A stretch of DNA of 64,000 nt, taken from NCBI GenBank assembly GCA_036502625.1, contig DASXYG010000107.1, forward strand, positions 179,510 through 243,509, in the 5' to 3' direction. The position numbers and the translations under genes are program-made. Within the stretch, counting starts at the first letter, position 1. Each line of letters starts with the position of its first letter. The notes under the pieces were generated by a model. The model saw only the letters and a list, made by a program, of their open reading frames with translations, did no database searches and had not been told where the DNA came from. Of the stretch, positions 40,573 to 49,300 are shown in pieces. The stretch is from DASXYG01 sp036502625. GTDB lineage: Bacteria > Actinomycetota > Actinomycetes > Streptosporangiales > Streptosporangiaceae.

Positions 40573-41457
40573 ATGCCGGAATCACCGCTGGAACCAGACG
40601 CACGCGAACCCGCGGAGACGCGCCGGTGGCTGCGGCCCGCCTGGGTGCGGCTCGTGGTGATGCTGGTCGTGTTCGCCGGGGTCGACGCGCTGGCGAACCT
40701 GGCCGTCGGGGCGGTCGCGGGCGCCCCGTTCTGGTGCCTCGTGCTGGGCCTGGCCGCCGCGGTGCTCGCGCTGTGGCTGTACGCGGGCGCCGTACGGTTC
40801 ACCGAGCGGCGGAGCGCCGCCGAGCTGCGGCTGCGGGACGCGCGGCGCGGCCTGCTCCGCGGCGCGGGCCTCGGCCTGCTGCTGTTCACCGCCGTCGTCC
40901 TCGTCATCGCGGCGTTCGGCGGCTACCGGATCGCCGGATGGGGCTCGCCCGGCGGCGCGGTCGCGACGCTCGGGGTGATGTGCGCGGCCGCGGTCGCCGA
41001 GGAGCTGATGTTCCGCGGCGCCGCGCTGCGCATCCTCGAGGAGCTCACCGGCACGCGCGCCGCGCTGGTCGTCTCCGCGGTCGTGTTCGGCGGCCTGCAC
41101 CTCCTCAACCCCGGCGCCACCGTGTGGGGCGCCCTCGCCGTCGCGGTGGAGGGCGGCCTCATGACGGGCACCGCGTACGTCGCGACCCGGAGCCTGTGGC
41201 TGCCCATCGGCGTGCACCTGGCCTGGAACTTCGCCGAGTCGGGCATCTACGGCACCGCCGTCTCCGGCAGCGGCCCCGCCCAGGCGGGGATCCTGCACGC
41301 GGTGGTGTCCGGCCCGAGCGCGCTGACCGGCGGCGCCTTCGGCCCGGAGGCGAGCCTCGTCGCGCTCGTCGTCTGCGCCGTGCCGACCGTGCTGTTCTAC
41401 CGCGCGGCGCTGCGCCGCGGCCGCGTCCACCGCCGCCGCGAGCTCCGTACGGCGTGA
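40573..41457 (+). CDS. CPBP family intramembrane metalloprotease (CAAX/Abi)
   Basis: A 294-residue membrane protein with about eight hydrophobic segments. The active-site motifs are intact: AEELMFRGAALRILEE (EExxxR), VFGGLHLLNPGATV (FxxxH) and GVHLAWNFAESGIYG (HxxxN). The family cleaves membrane proteins or prenylated/immunity-related peptides. A GGAAGG ribosome-binding site precedes ATG 40573. Linked to the two-component system upstream by position and promoter repeats. Confidence 0.9.
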   Translation: MPESPLEPDAREPAETRRWLRPAWVRLVVMLVVFAGVDALANLAVGAVAGAPFWCLVLGLAAAVLALWLYAGAVRFTERRSAAELRLRDARRGLLRGAGLGLLLFTAVVLVIAAFGGYRIAGWGSPGGAVATLGVMCAAAVAEELMFRGAALRILEELTGTRAALVVSAVVFGGLHLLNPGATVWGALAVAVEGGLMTGTAYVATRSLWLPIGVHLAWNFAESGIYGTAVSGSGPAQAGILHAVVSGPSALTGGAFGPEASLVALVVCAVPTVLFYRAALRRGRVHRRRELRTA

Positions 41458-41477
41458 CCGGGTGTACCTGCGGGTGA

Positions 41478-42020
41478 ATGCGCGGTGACGGTACGGTGGT
41501 CCGTGTGGTGAGGCGACGTCATCCGGAATCGGCGGGTTCTTCCGGCGGCGGCGCGGTGGCTCCGGAGACGGTGGCCGCGGTCGAGCGCGGGCTGGCCGCC
41601 GCGGCGTGGGGCTGGTCGGAGGCCGGGCGGTCGCGCGAACTCCAGTTGTCGCCGATGCAGCAGCGCGTCTTCGAGACCGTCTCGCGGCGCGGCGACACCA
41701 ACCTCGGCGGGCTGGCCGCCGACCTCGGGCTGATCCCGTCGTCGGCGAGCCGGCTGTGCGACCGGCTGGAGGCCGCGGGGCTGATCGTCCGCGAGGCGGC
41801 GCGCGCCGACCGCAGGGAGATCACCGTGCGCCTGTCCGTCCAGGGCAAGCGGTTGTACGCCGAGATCACCGAGCGGCGCAGGGAGTTCGTCGCCCGCGCC
41901 CTCGCGGGTCTCTCGGCGACGGCGCGGGCCCGCCTGCTCGACACCCTCACGGAGTTCGGCCGCGCCTCCGACCTCCTGCCCAGCGGCGAGGCGGCCGGCG
42001 AGGACCACCGGACGGCCTGA
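41478..42020 (+). CDS. MarR family transcriptional regulator
   Basis: A regulator of up to 180 residues. The winged helix is LSPMQQRVFETVSRRGDTNLGGLAADLGLIPSSASRLCDRLEAAGLIVREAARADRREITVRLSVQGKRLYAEI (about 58-130). The first 30 codons are uncertain. A TACGGT -10-like box at 41492-41497 lies inside them, so a leaderless start at GTG 41505 or 41508 is possible instead of ATG 41478. It is convergent with the PP2C phosphatase gene, 7 bp apart. Confidence 0.82.
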   Translation: MRGDGTVVRVVRRRHPESAGSSGGGAVAPETVAAVERGLAAAAWGWSEAGRSRELQLSPMQQRVFETVSRRGDTNLGGLAADLGLIPSSASRLCDRLEAAGLIVREAARADRREITVRLSVQGKRLYAEITERRREFVARALAGLSATARARLLDTLTEFGRASDLLPSGEAAGEDHRTA

Positions 42021-42027
42021 CCGCCCG

Positions 42028-43203
42028 CTATGACCGCCCGTTCCAGTCGAGGCACACCACGACCGCGTCGTCGGCCAGTTCGGTGCCGCCCTGATGGCGC
42101 TGCATGCCGTCGATGATCGCCTTGGGCACCTCCTCGGCGGGCAGCAGCCGGGATTCGCGCACGGCCCGCCGCAGCGGCGCGTCGCCGAACTCGTGGTCGT
42201 CGGCGGAGCGTGCCGCGTACACGCCGTCGCTGACCATGACGAGCCGGTCGCCGGGGTCCAGCGTGAAGTGCTGCGGGCGGTACGCCAGGTCGCTGAACAT
42301 GCCGAGCGGCGGCTCGTGCTCCAGGTCGACCACCTCCACCCGGGAGCCGCGCAGCCGCAGGATGCGCGGCGAGCCGGTGTCGACGGCGGTGACCGTGCCG
42401 TCGGCGAGGCCGACGCGCATGACCAGCGTCTCGGTGTACTCCGCGCCGGCGTAGCGCGTGTGCACCAGGTCGCCGGCCAGCGCGGCCTGTTCGCCCGGTT
42501 CGGCGCCGGAGCGGCGCGCGTTGCGCAGCGCGCCCACGGTCAGCGACGTGAGCAGCGCGGCGCGTACGCCCTGGCCCGACCCGTTCGTGACGCTGAGCGC
42601 CAGGTGGTCGGCCTCCGTGGACCAGTCGAAGTTGTCGCCGCCGACGGAGTAGGCGGGTTCGAGGTGGCCGGACAGCGCGAACTCGGCGCCGGCGATCGAC
42701 TGGCCGGGCAGGAGCTGCCACTGCACCTCGGCGGCCAGCGTCATCCGGCGCCCGCGCCGCGCCCGCTCGTAGCGGTCGGTGTGCGGCCACGCGATCCGCA
42801 GGGCGCCGCCCACGACCGCGCCGAGCTCGCCGATCGCCGCGGCCTCGGCCGGGCCGGCGTCCCGGGAGACGCCGAGGACCAGCACGCCGAGCCGGTCGCC
42901 GCGCGCGGTCAGCGGCACGTAGACGCGGCCCGTGCCGTCGGGCGGGCCGGGCGGTACGGCCACCGGGCGGCCGGACGCGAACGCCCGCCCCGCCGGATGG
43001 TCGGCCCCGGTGACCGGCCCGGAGCCCCCGCCGCCGGCCAGGGGGTGCAGCGTCCGCAGGTGGTAGTCGGCCACCAGGAACTCGGCGGTCGCGACGATGG
43101 GCCACCGCCGGACCAGCACGGCCGCGACGACCTCCGGCACGGCGTACGCGGGCGCCGTACGGGCCGCGCGCTCGACCTCGTCAAGGGACATCTCCGCCGC
43201 CAT
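42028..43203 (-). CDS. SpoIIE/RsbU-type PP2C serine phosphatase with GAF-like sensor
   Basis: A 391-residue protein with an N-terminal GAF-like sensor (about 15-135) and a C-terminal PP2C domain. The metal-binding motifs are YSVGGDNFDW, SVTNGSGQGVRAALLT, MVSDGVYAA and LADDAVVVCLDW. The family dephosphorylates anti-anti-sigma factors and counters RsbW-like kinases, a domain type found at 9144. The GGAAGGAGG ribosome-binding site before ATG 43203 is very strong. It sits at the end of a same-strand run CMD, TetR, small protein, phosphatase; whether all are co-transcribed is uncertain. Confidence 0.9.
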   Translation of the reverse strand: MAAEMSLDEVERAARTAPAYAVPEVVAAVLVRRWPIVATAEFLVADYHLRTLHPLAGGGGSGPVTGADHPAGRAFASGRPVAVPPGPPDGTGRVYVPLTARGDRLGVLVLGVSRDAGPAEAAAIGELGAVVGGALRIAWPHTDRYERARRGRRMTLAAEVQWQLLPGQSIAGAEFALSGHLEPAYSVGGDNFDWSTEADHLALSVTNGSGQGVRAALLTSLTVGALRNARRSGAEPGEQAALAGDLVHTRYAGAEYTETLVMRVGLADGTVTAVDTGSPRILRLRGSRVEVVDLEHEPPLGMFSDLAYRPQHFTLDPGDRLVMVSDGVYAARSADDHEFGDAPLRRAVRESRLLPAEEVPKAIIDGMQRHQGGTELADDAVVVCLDWNGRS

Positions 43204-43243
43204 GGCCCACCTCCTTCCCGCGCCGCACGGACGGTACGCGGTT

Positions 43244-43537
43244 CTAGGGCGCGGGTTCGGCTTCGGCCTCGGGCTCGGGTTCGTCGGGCTCGGCGTTGGC
43301 CTGGCGGGCGCCGGACTTCAGCGCGTCGTCGACCTTGTCCAGGTTCTCGCGCAGCACGGTCTCGGCCAGCTCGCCGAGCTCGGGGTCGCCGCCGAGCAGC
43401 GTGACGCCCTCGGCGAGGCGTGCGGCCTGGGAGGCGATGATCTCGCCCGGGACCTCGGTGTACTCGTCCGCGAGCCGGTCCACCAGCTCGCTGGGAAGGG
43501 GGGCGTCGTCGGCGTCATCGCCATGCGTTTGTCGCAT
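43244..43537 (-). CDS. Small acidic helical protein of unknown function
   Basis: A 97-residue protein: LPSELVDRLADEYTEVPGEIIASQAARLAEGVTLLGGDPELGELAETVLRENLDKVDDALKS forms probable helices, followed by an acidic Glu/Pro tail. I do not recognise a named family. The ATG at 43537 is preferred to an upstream TTG. It lies inside CATGCG-N5-CGCATG (43522-43538), a hairpin that could limit initiation. It lies 10 bp after the TetR gene and 40 bp before the phosphatase gene. Confidence 0.7.
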   Translation of the reverse strand: MRQTHGDDADDAPLPSELVDRLADEYTEVPGEIIASQAARLAEGVTLLGGDPELGELAETVLRENLDKVDDALKSGARQANAEPDEPEPEAEAEPAP

Positions 43538-43547
43538 GACAATCAAT

Positions 43548-44147
43548 TTAGCGGGTTTGCGGCCCCGCGGCGGTCCCGAGGCGGACTATTCGTACGAGGG
43601 CCTCGCGTGCGGCCTCCGGCGAGTCGCCGGCGCCGGCGAGGCTCATGCGGGCGAGCTGCGGCATCGTCAGCCACCACGTCGCGAGGGCGAACGCGGCACC
43701 GAAGAGGCGGCCGGGCGGAACGTCCGAGGTCACGGCGCCGTGCTCCTGCAGCGCGGCGATCTGCGCGGCCTTGTCGGCGTAGTGCGCGGTGCGCTCCGGC
43801 TCGGCCGGCACGGGCGTCCGCCCGTCGCGCAGCCCCTCCCAGGTCAGCAGCCGCAGGAGGTGGGGGTGGGCGCGGTGGTAGTCGTACAGCCGCCCGGCGA
43901 AGTCGGCCAGGTCGCCCTCGCCGGGCGCGGGCAGCGGCACGGCCCGCGCCGCCTTCGCCAGCTCGGCCTCCAGGACGGCGGTGAACAACGGCTCCTTGCC
44001 GCCGAAGTACTGGTAGATGCGCTCCTTGTTCACCTTGGCCGCGGCGGCGACGCGGTCGACGCGGGCGCCGAGCGGACCGTGCTCGGCGAACTCCTCGACG
44101 GCCGCCTCCAGCAGGAGCCGTTTCGTCCGCGCGGTGTCCCAGGCCAT
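43548..44147 (-). CDS. TetR family repressor of the CMD operon
   Basis: A 199-residue TetR protein with HTH LLEAAVEEFAEHGPLGARVDRVAAAAKVNKERIYQYFGGKEPLFTAVL (about 11-58) and a ligand-binding C-terminal domain. It follows the double-CMD gene by 11 bp behind GAGAGGCG and is probably co-transcribed with it. Two near-identical palindromes upstream of that gene are its likely binding sites, giving negative feedback. Confidence 0.9.
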   Translation of the reverse strand: MAWDTARTKRLLLEAAVEEFAEHGPLGARVDRVAAAAKVNKERIYQYFGGKEPLFTAVLEAELAKAARAVPLPAPGEGDLADFAGRLYDYHRAHPHLLRLLTWEGLRDGRTPVPAEPERTAHYADKAAQIAALQEHGAVTSDVPPGRLFGAAFALATWWLTMPQLARMSLAGAGDSPEAAREALVRIVRLGTAAGPQTR

Positions 44148-44158
44148 GGCGTCGCCTC

Positions 44159-44968
44159 TCAGTCCGTGGCGGCGGCGTCGCGCTCGGCGAAGACCTCGCG
44201 CGCGGCGGCGATCCCGTTCAGGGCGGCGGGGAACCCGGCGTACGCGGCCAGGTGCGTGATCACCTCGACCACCTCGTCCCGCGCCCCGCCGACGTTGAGG
44301 AATCCGTGGATGTGCACGCGGAGCTGCGGCGCGGCGGTGCCGAGCGCGGTGCACATGGCGACGCTGGCCATCTCGCGCGTCTTCAGGTCGATGCCGGTGC
44401 GGTGGTAGACGTCGCCGAAGACGAACTCGACGATGTAGCGGCCCAGGTCCGGCGCGATGTCCGCCAGGGAGTCCACGACCTGCTGCCCGGTGTGGCCGTC
44501 GACCTCGGCCAGGGCGCGCAGCCCGCGCGCGAAGCGGTCGGACGGCTCCCCCGCCGGGTCGGCGGGCCCGGGGTCCGCGCCCGGGCGTTCGGCGAAGACC
44601 TGGCGCGCGGCGGCGACGCCGTTGAGCGCGGCCGGCACGCCCGCGTAGACCAGCGCGTGCATCAGCACCTCGACGATCTCGCGGCGCGTGCAGCCGACGT
44701 TCAGCGCGCCCGCGATGTGGAACCGGAGCTGCGGCGCGGCGTTGCCGAGCGCGGCCAGCGCCGCGACGGTGGCGAGCTGGCGCTGCGCCAGGGTCAGGCC
44801 GGGCCGCGTGTAGAGGTCGCCGTACGCGAACTCGACGGCGTAGCGCGCCAGGTCGGGCGCGATGTCGGCGAGCGCGTCCAGCGGCGTCGGCGCCGCGCCG
44901 CCGACCTTCTCCAGGACGGCCAGGCCGTCCGCCAGGCGGGACGGCTCCTGCGTGGGCGTGTGGGACAT
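44159..44968 (-). CDS. Tandem carboxymuconolactone decarboxylase-domain protein
   Basis: A 269-residue protein with two CMD domains, each with AxDIAPDLxRY and the motif CTRREIVEVLMHALVYAGVPAALNG (first copy) or GARDEVVEVITHLAAYAGFPAALNG (second copy). The catalytic-site His is present in both; the Cys is present only in the first (NVGCTRREI versus NVGGARDEV). It probably acts in aromatic-acid or peroxide metabolism. The start is ATG 44968 behind CGGGGGAG. Transcription is covered by the operators at 44991-45051. Confidence 0.87.
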   Translation of the reverse strand: MSHTPTQEPSRLADGLAVLEKVGGAAPTPLDALADIAPDLARYAVEFAYGDLYTRPGLTLAQRQLATVAALAALGNAAPQLRFHIAGALNVGCTRREIVEVLMHALVYAGVPAALNGVAAARQVFAERPGADPGPADPAGEPSDRFARGLRALAEVDGHTGQQVVDSLADIAPDLGRYIVEFVFGDVYHRTGIDLKTREMASVAMCTALGTAAPQLRVHIHGFLNVGGARDEVVEVITHLAAYAGFPAALNGIAAAREVFAERDAAATD

Positions 44969-44990
44969 GTGCGTTCTCCCCCGGGGGTTC

Positions 44991-45051
44991 TTTCCAACTG
45001 ACGAGTTGGAAACTAGCACGGGGCGGCGCGATTTCCAACTGGCGAGTTGGA
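44991..45051 (-). promoter_or_regulatory. Two TetR operators over a promoter
   Basis: Operator 1 (44991-45012) is TTTCCAACT-GACG-AGTTGGAAA with perfect 9-bp arms. Operator 2 (45034-45051) is TCCAACT-GGCG-AGTTGGA. Centres are 41 bp apart, about four helical turns. A minus-strand promoter fits exactly: -35 TTGGAA (45038-45033) inside operator 2, 17 bp, and -10 TAGTTT (45015-45010) touching operator 1. Binding would block the CMD-TetR operon and possibly the divergent DUF2255 gene. Confidence 0.7.
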
Positions 45052-45139
45052 TCGGGTTCGCCGCGCCGCGTCCGGGGATGCCGGGGATGGCGCCGCCGGG
45101 CGGCGGCCGCGAACCCATCGACGACGAGGGGGCCCACCG

Positions 45140-45511
45140 ATGGCCGGATGGACCGACGACGAGCTGGCGAGGATCGGCGCCGAGGACGAGCTCGACCTGG
45201 CGTCCGAGCGCGACGACGGCACGCTGCGCGACCCGGTGACGATGTGGGTCGTCCGGGCCGGCGACGACCTGTACGTACGGCCGATCCGCGGCCGCGACGG
45301 CTGGTTCCGCGGCACCCGGACCCGCCACGAGGGGCACATCCGCTCCGCCGGCATCGACAAGGACGTCACGTTCGCCGACGCGGACCCGGCCGTCGCCGAC
45401 GACCTGGACGCCGCCTACCGCGCCAAGTACGGCGAATACCCGCCGAACATCCTCGACACCGTGCTCAGCGCGCAGGCGCGCGCGGCGGCGATCCGGCTCG
45501 TGCCGCGCTAG
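45140..45511 (+). CDS. DUF2255 family protein
   Basis: A 123-residue protein with WTDDELARIGAEDELDLAS, GTLRDPVTMWVVRAGDDLYVRPIRGRDGWFRGT and DLDAAYRAKYGEYPPNILDTVL, the layout I know from DUF2255. It resembles nitroreductase-associated flavin/heme-pocket proteins in shape but has no known activity. GAGGGGG precedes ATG 45140. It is divergent from the CMD-TetR operon across two TetR operators and overlaps the end of the next TetR gene by 4 bp. Confidence 0.87.
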   Translation: MAGWTDDELARIGAEDELDLASERDDGTLRDPVTMWVVRAGDDLYVRPIRGRDGWFRGTRTRHEGHIRSAGIDKDVTFADADPAVADDLDAAYRAKYGEYPPNILDTVLSAQARAAAIRLVPR

Positions 45512-46116
45512 CGCCGCTTGGCCGGTCGGGTGCGCGCCTTGGCGGGCAGGCCGTGTTCCAGGAGGTCGAACACGGCGTCGAGGGCGGCGCGCGGGTCGGG
45601 CTCGCCGCCGAGGAACTGCGGGATCTCCAGGACGTAGCGGGCGGCGGCGCGGGCGGTGACGTCGCCGGGCTCCGCGCCGATCTCGGCGGCGATGGCCTCC
45701 GCGAGGGGCTCCTCGCAGCGCATCCAGAGCTTGCGCTGGTAGCCGGCGAGCGCCGGGGTCGTCGTGACCAGCTCGGTCATCCGGCGGAACTCCGGTGACG
45801 GGTCCGCGACGAACGGGCCGCGGCCGGCGAAGAACGCGCGCAGCGCCGCCATCACCGAGCGGCCCTCGGGCCGGTCGCGCACGGCCGCGAGCAGGCTCTC
45901 GCGGCGCTCGGTGCCGTCGTCGAAGATCAGCGCCTCCTTGCCGTCCGGCACGTGGCGGAACACCGTCGGCAGCGAGATGTCGACGGCGTCGGCGATCTCC
46001 TTGACGCTCACCTGGTCATAGCCCCGCTCCAGGAACAGGCGCAACGCGGTCTCGGCGAGCGCCCAGCGCGTCTGGGCGTTCTTGCGGTCGCGGCGGCCGG
46101 CGGGCGGGGTGCTCAT
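45508..46116 (-). CDS. TetR family transcriptional regulator
   Basis: A 202-residue TetR protein with HTH RWALAETALRLFLERGYDQVSVKEIADAVDISLPTVFRHVPDGKEALIF (about 17-66) and an unrelated C-terminal ligand domain. It is divergent from the flavin monooxygenase gene with a 116-bp AT-rich gap, the classic repressor/target arrangement. A TATGCT -10-like box lies just upstream of ATG 46116 on the minus strand. Confidence 0.9.
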   Translation of the reverse strand: MSTPPAGRRDRKNAQTRWALAETALRLFLERGYDQVSVKEIADAVDISLPTVFRHVPDGKEALIFDDGTERRESLLAAVRDRPEGRSVMAALRAFFAGRGPFVADPSPEFRRMTELVTTTPALAGYQRKLWMRCEEPLAEAIAAEIGAEPGDVTARAAARYVLEIPQFLGGEPDPRAALDAVFDLLEHGLPAKARTRPAKRR

Positions 46117-46232
46117 GGGCTTAGCATAGCAGTTTCCGCTACTCGATTAAAAGTTTAAGCGACTTGCATTTTTAAGCCGGTTGTGGTGCCGTTGGTGGTG
46201 AGCGCACTGAACGGACGAGAGGACTGATCACC
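46117..46232. promoter_or_regulatory. AT-rich TetR/monooxygenase intergenic region with repeats
   Basis: This is one of the most AT-rich stretches in the window. It holds TTAAA-AG-TTTAA (46147-46158) and two direct copies of TTTAAGC (46154-46160 and 46171-46177) 17 bp apart. These are candidate operator parts for the TetR protein. No convincing full promoter on the plus strand was found. Confidence 0.4.
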
Positions 46233-47807
46233 ATGACGGACACGAGCGAGTCGACACCGGTACTGATCGTCGGGGGCAGCCTGGTCGGCCTGTCCGCGGC
46301 CGTCTTCCTGGCCTGGCGCGGCGTGCCGGCCGTCGTCGTCGAGCGGCACACGGGCAGCTCGCTGCACCCGCGGGCCATCGGCTACACGACGCGCACCCTG
46401 GAGCTGTTCCGCGCGTCCGGCCCCGACGTCCCGACGGCGCACGGCGGCGGCAGTCCCCGGCGCGCACGGGTCGAGAGCCTGGCCGGCACCTGGAACGAGG
46501 AGTACCCGTGGACGCCGGGCGCCGCGAAGCCGGCCGTCGAGTACTCCCCCGTCGCGGGGACGGCCATCGCCCAGGACCGGCTCGAACCGCTGCTGCGCGA
46601 GCGCGCCGCCGCGCTCGGCGCGGACCTGCGGCAGGGCACCGAGCTCGCCGGGTTCGTCCAGGACGGCGACGGCGTGACCGCGACGCTGCGGGAGCGGGAC
46701 GGGCGCGAGTACCGGATCCGCGCGCGCTACCTGATCGCCGCCGACGGCGCGAACAGCGGGGTGCGCGCGGCGCTGGGCATCGGGCGCGGCGGACAGGGGC
46801 TGCTGTCGGTGCAGCGCAGCATCCTGTTCCGCGCGCCGCTCGAGACGTACCTCGCGCACGGCGTCGTGCAGTTCGAGATCGAGCAGCCGGGCCTGCGGGC
46901 GTTCCTCACCACGTACGGCGACGGCCGGTGGGTGCTGATGCTCGCCGACGACGCCGACCACACCGAGGAGGAGCAGGTGGCGCTGGTCCGGCGCGCGACC
47001 GGCCTGCCCGGCCTTCCGGTCGAGCTGATCACCGCCGGGCGCTGGGAGCTGGCCGCGCTGATCGCCGACCGGTTCTCCGCCGGCCGGGTGTTCCTCGCCG
47101 GCGACGCCGCCCACCAGCTCCCGCCCAACCGCGGCGGCTACGGCGCGAACACCGGCATCGACGACGTCCACAACCTGGCGTGGAAGCTCACCGAGGTGCT
47201 GGCCGGGCGGTCCGCGCCCGCGCTGCTCGACACGTACGACGCCGAGCGCCGCCCGATCGCCTGGCTGCGGCACCAGCAGATCTTCGCCCGCACCGACTTC
47301 AAGGCGCACATCGAGACGGCGGAGGAGGACGTGCCGGTCATCGACGACGACGCCATGGAGCTGGGCCAGCTCTACCGCTCCGCCGCCGTCCTCGGCGCCG
47401 GCGACGACCTGCCGCCCGCGCGGCGCCCGGACGAGTGGGCGGGCCAGCCCGGCACGCGCGCGCCGCACATCCGCGTCACGGTGGACGGCGCCGAGCGGTC
47501 GATCCTCGACCTGTTCCAGCGCGGCTGGGTGCTGCTGTCCGCGGACGGGCGGTGGGCGCCCGCCGCGGCGCGGGCGTCCGCCGAGCTGGGCACGGACCTG
47601 TCGTTCGTCCGCATCGGCGCCGACGCGGAGCCCGTCGAACCGGGCGCGTTTCCCACCGCGTACGGCGTCGGGGCGGACGGCGCGGTGCTCGTCCGCCCGG
47701 ACGGCTACATCGCCTGGCGCGCGGCCACCGCACCCGCCGACCCGGCCGCGGAGCTGACCGCCGCCCTCGCCGCGGTCTCGTCCGCCGCGGTGGGCGCCTC
47801 GGCCTGA
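46233..47807 (+). CDS. FAD-dependent aromatic monooxygenase (PHBH/PheA-like)
   Basis: A 524-residue class A flavin monooxygenase. It has VLIVGGSLVGLSAAVFLAWRGVPAVVVERH at the N-terminus (variant GGSLVG of GxGxxG), ARYLIAADGANSGVRAALG (DG motif) and VFLAGDAAHQLPPNRGGYGANTGIDDVHNLAWKL (GD motif). The C-terminal thioredoxin-like region (about 400-515) is typical of phenol hydroxylase and polyketide hydroxylases. It probably hydroxylates an aromatic ring using NAD(P)H and O2. Controlled by the divergent TetR by position. It ends 4 bp from the convergent MFS gene. Confidence 0.91.
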   Translation: MTDTSESTPVLIVGGSLVGLSAAVFLAWRGVPAVVVERHTGSSLHPRAIGYTTRTLELFRASGPDVPTAHGGGSPRRARVESLAGTWNEEYPWTPGAAKPAVEYSPVAGTAIAQDRLEPLLRERAAALGADLRQGTELAGFVQDGDGVTATLRERDGREYRIRARYLIAADGANSGVRAALGIGRGGQGLLSVQRSILFRAPLETYLAHGVVQFEIEQPGLRAFLTTYGDGRWVLMLADDADHTEEEQVALVRRATGLPGLPVELITAGRWELAALIADRFSAGRVFLAGDAAHQLPPNRGGYGANTGIDDVHNLAWKLTEVLAGRSAPALLDTYDAERRPIAWLRHQQIFARTDFKAHIETAEEDVPVIDDDAMELGQLYRSAAVLGAGDDLPPARRPDEWAGQPGTRAPHIRVTVDGAERSILDLFQRGWVLLSADGRWAPAAARASAELGTDLSFVRIGADAEPVEPGAFPTAYGVGADGAVLVRPDGYIAWRAATAPADPAAELTAALAAVSSAAVGASA

Positions 47808-47811
47808 GCGG

Positions 47812-49254
47812 TCACCGGCAGGGGTCGCCGCGGCGGCGTTCCGGGCGGAAGCGGCACGCCGCCGCGGCGCCGGCGAGGGCCGCGGCGGCGGTGAGCAAGA
47901 ACGCGGTCCGGTACGCGGCGAGGGTGGGCGCGTGGCCGAGCACGGCGGTCAGGACCGCGACCATCAGCGTGCCGGAGACGTACTGGGACGTGGTGAGCAG
48001 CGCGCCGGCCGTGCCGTGCAGGGCGGGCGGCGCGTCGCGGGTGCCGAGGGCGAACATCGCCGCGTACACGACGCCGTGGCCGAAGCCGCTCAGCAGCAGG
48101 CCGGGCAGCAGGCCGGTGGCGTACGCGGGGTCGGCGGCGGTGAGCGCCAGCCAGAGCAGCCCGGCGGCGGACACCGCGAAGCCGCCCGCCAGTACGGGCG
48201 CGGGCGGCCGGCGCCGCATGAGCCGGCCCGCGGCCGTGCTCCCCGCCGTGACCAGCAGTGCGGCCGGGACGAACGCCAGGCCCGCGCGCAGCGGCGAGTA
48301 GCCGCGCGCGGACTGCAGGAGCAGCGTGAGCAGGTAGAACTCCGACCCCACGCTGGCCATGTACAACGCGGTGGCCACCGCCCCGGCCCGCAGCGACGCG
48401 GCCCGCCGCAGCGCCCGGTCCACGAGCACCGCCGCCGCGGCCCGCTCATGCCGCACGAACGCCGCCCCCAGCACCAGCCCGCCCCCGAGAGAGGCGTACG
48501 CCCCCCACCCCCGCCACCCCCAGGCCGCCCCGAACGTCAGCCCGGCCGCCGTCCCCACCACCGCCCCGGTACTCAGCACTGTGGCCCGTACGGGGATCCG
48601 CGTCCCCGCACCGCCGCCCGCCACGGCCGCCCGCCCGCCCCCGATACCTCTCGCCCCCGTCCCCGCGCCTCCGGCGCGCGGGGGCGCGAAGCGGGCCGCG
48701 GCGCCGAGGGCGCAGGCGAGGGCCAGGGGGACGTTCACCCAGAGGACCAGGCGCCAGGACACCGCGGTCAGGGCGGCGCCGAGGACCACCCCCGCCACCA
48801 GGCCCGCGGCGCCGACCGAACCCCATACGGACAGCGCCCGCACCCGTTCGCGGCCGGCCGGGAACGTGGCGCCGATGAGGCCGAGCACCGCCGGCTGGAG
48901 CAGCGCCGCGCCCAATCCCTGGACGGCGCGGGCGGCCACCAGCGCCGTGCCGCCGGGCGCCGCGCCCCCGACCGCGCTCGCCGCGCCGAACAGCGCGACG
49001 GCGGCGAGGAACACCCGCCGCCCGCCGAGCCGGTCCGTCAGCCGTCCCCCGAGGATGAGGAACCCGGCGAACACCGTCGCGTACGCGCTCACGATCCACT
49101 GCGACGCCGCGCCGGTGAGCCGCAGCCCCTCGGCGATGTCGGGCAGCGCGACGTACACGATCGAGTAGTCGAGCGCGATGAGGAACTGGGCGGTGGACAG
49201 CACCGCGATGGCGGCCGGGCCGCGCGCGGCCCGCCGGGTCCGGGTCGGGGTCAC
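47812..49254 (-). CDS. DHA2-type MFS drug/proton antiporter
   Basis: A 480-residue exporter with about 14 membrane helices. It has FLIALDYSIVYVALPDIAEGL in helix 1, GGRLTDRLGGRRVFLAAVALF after helix 2, and RAVQGLGAALLQPAVLGLIGATFP in helices 4/5, typical of EmrB/QacA-like pumps. It starts at GTG 49254, close to a palindrome with a consensus TTGACA on its strand, and is divergent from a MerR regulator. It probably exports a toxic hydrophobic compound sensed by that regulator. Confidence 0.87.
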   Translation of the reverse strand: MTPTRTRRAARGPAAIAVLSTAQFLIALDYSIVYVALPDIAEGLRLTGAASQWIVSAYATVFAGFLILGGRLTDRLGGRRVFLAAVALFGAASAVGGAAPGGTALVAARAVQGLGAALLQPAVLGLIGATFPAGRERVRALSVWGSVGAAGLVAGVVLGAALTAVSWRLVLWVNVPLALACALGAAARFAPPRAGGAGTGARGIGGGRAAVAGGGAGTRIPVRATVLSTGAVVGTAAGLTFGAAWGWRGWGAYASLGGGLVLGAAFVRHERAAAAVLVDRALRRAASLRAGAVATALYMASVGSEFYLLTLLLQSARGYSPLRAGLAFVPAALLVTAGSTAAGRLMRRRPPAPVLAGGFAVSAAGLLWLALTAADPAYATGLLPGLLLSGFGHGVVYAAMFALGTRDAPPALHGTAGALLTTSQYVSGTLMVAVLTAVLGHAPTLAAYRTAFLLTAAAALAGAAAACRFRPERRRGDPCR

Positions 49255-49271
49255 GCCGCCATGCTCGGACG

Positions 49272-49287
49272 TTCACACTTGTGTCAA
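49272..49287. promoter_or_regulatory. MerR-type operator between DHA2 exporter and MerR gene
   Basis: TTCACAC-TT-GTGTCAA is an imperfect palindrome (6 of 7 pairs). On the minus strand it supplies a perfect -35 hexamer TTGACA (49287-49282). MerR proteins bind dyads between -35 and -10, so control of the exporter is likely; the -10 is not obvious. Confidence 0.5.
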
Positions 49288-49300
49288 GGGAAGGGGCGCC

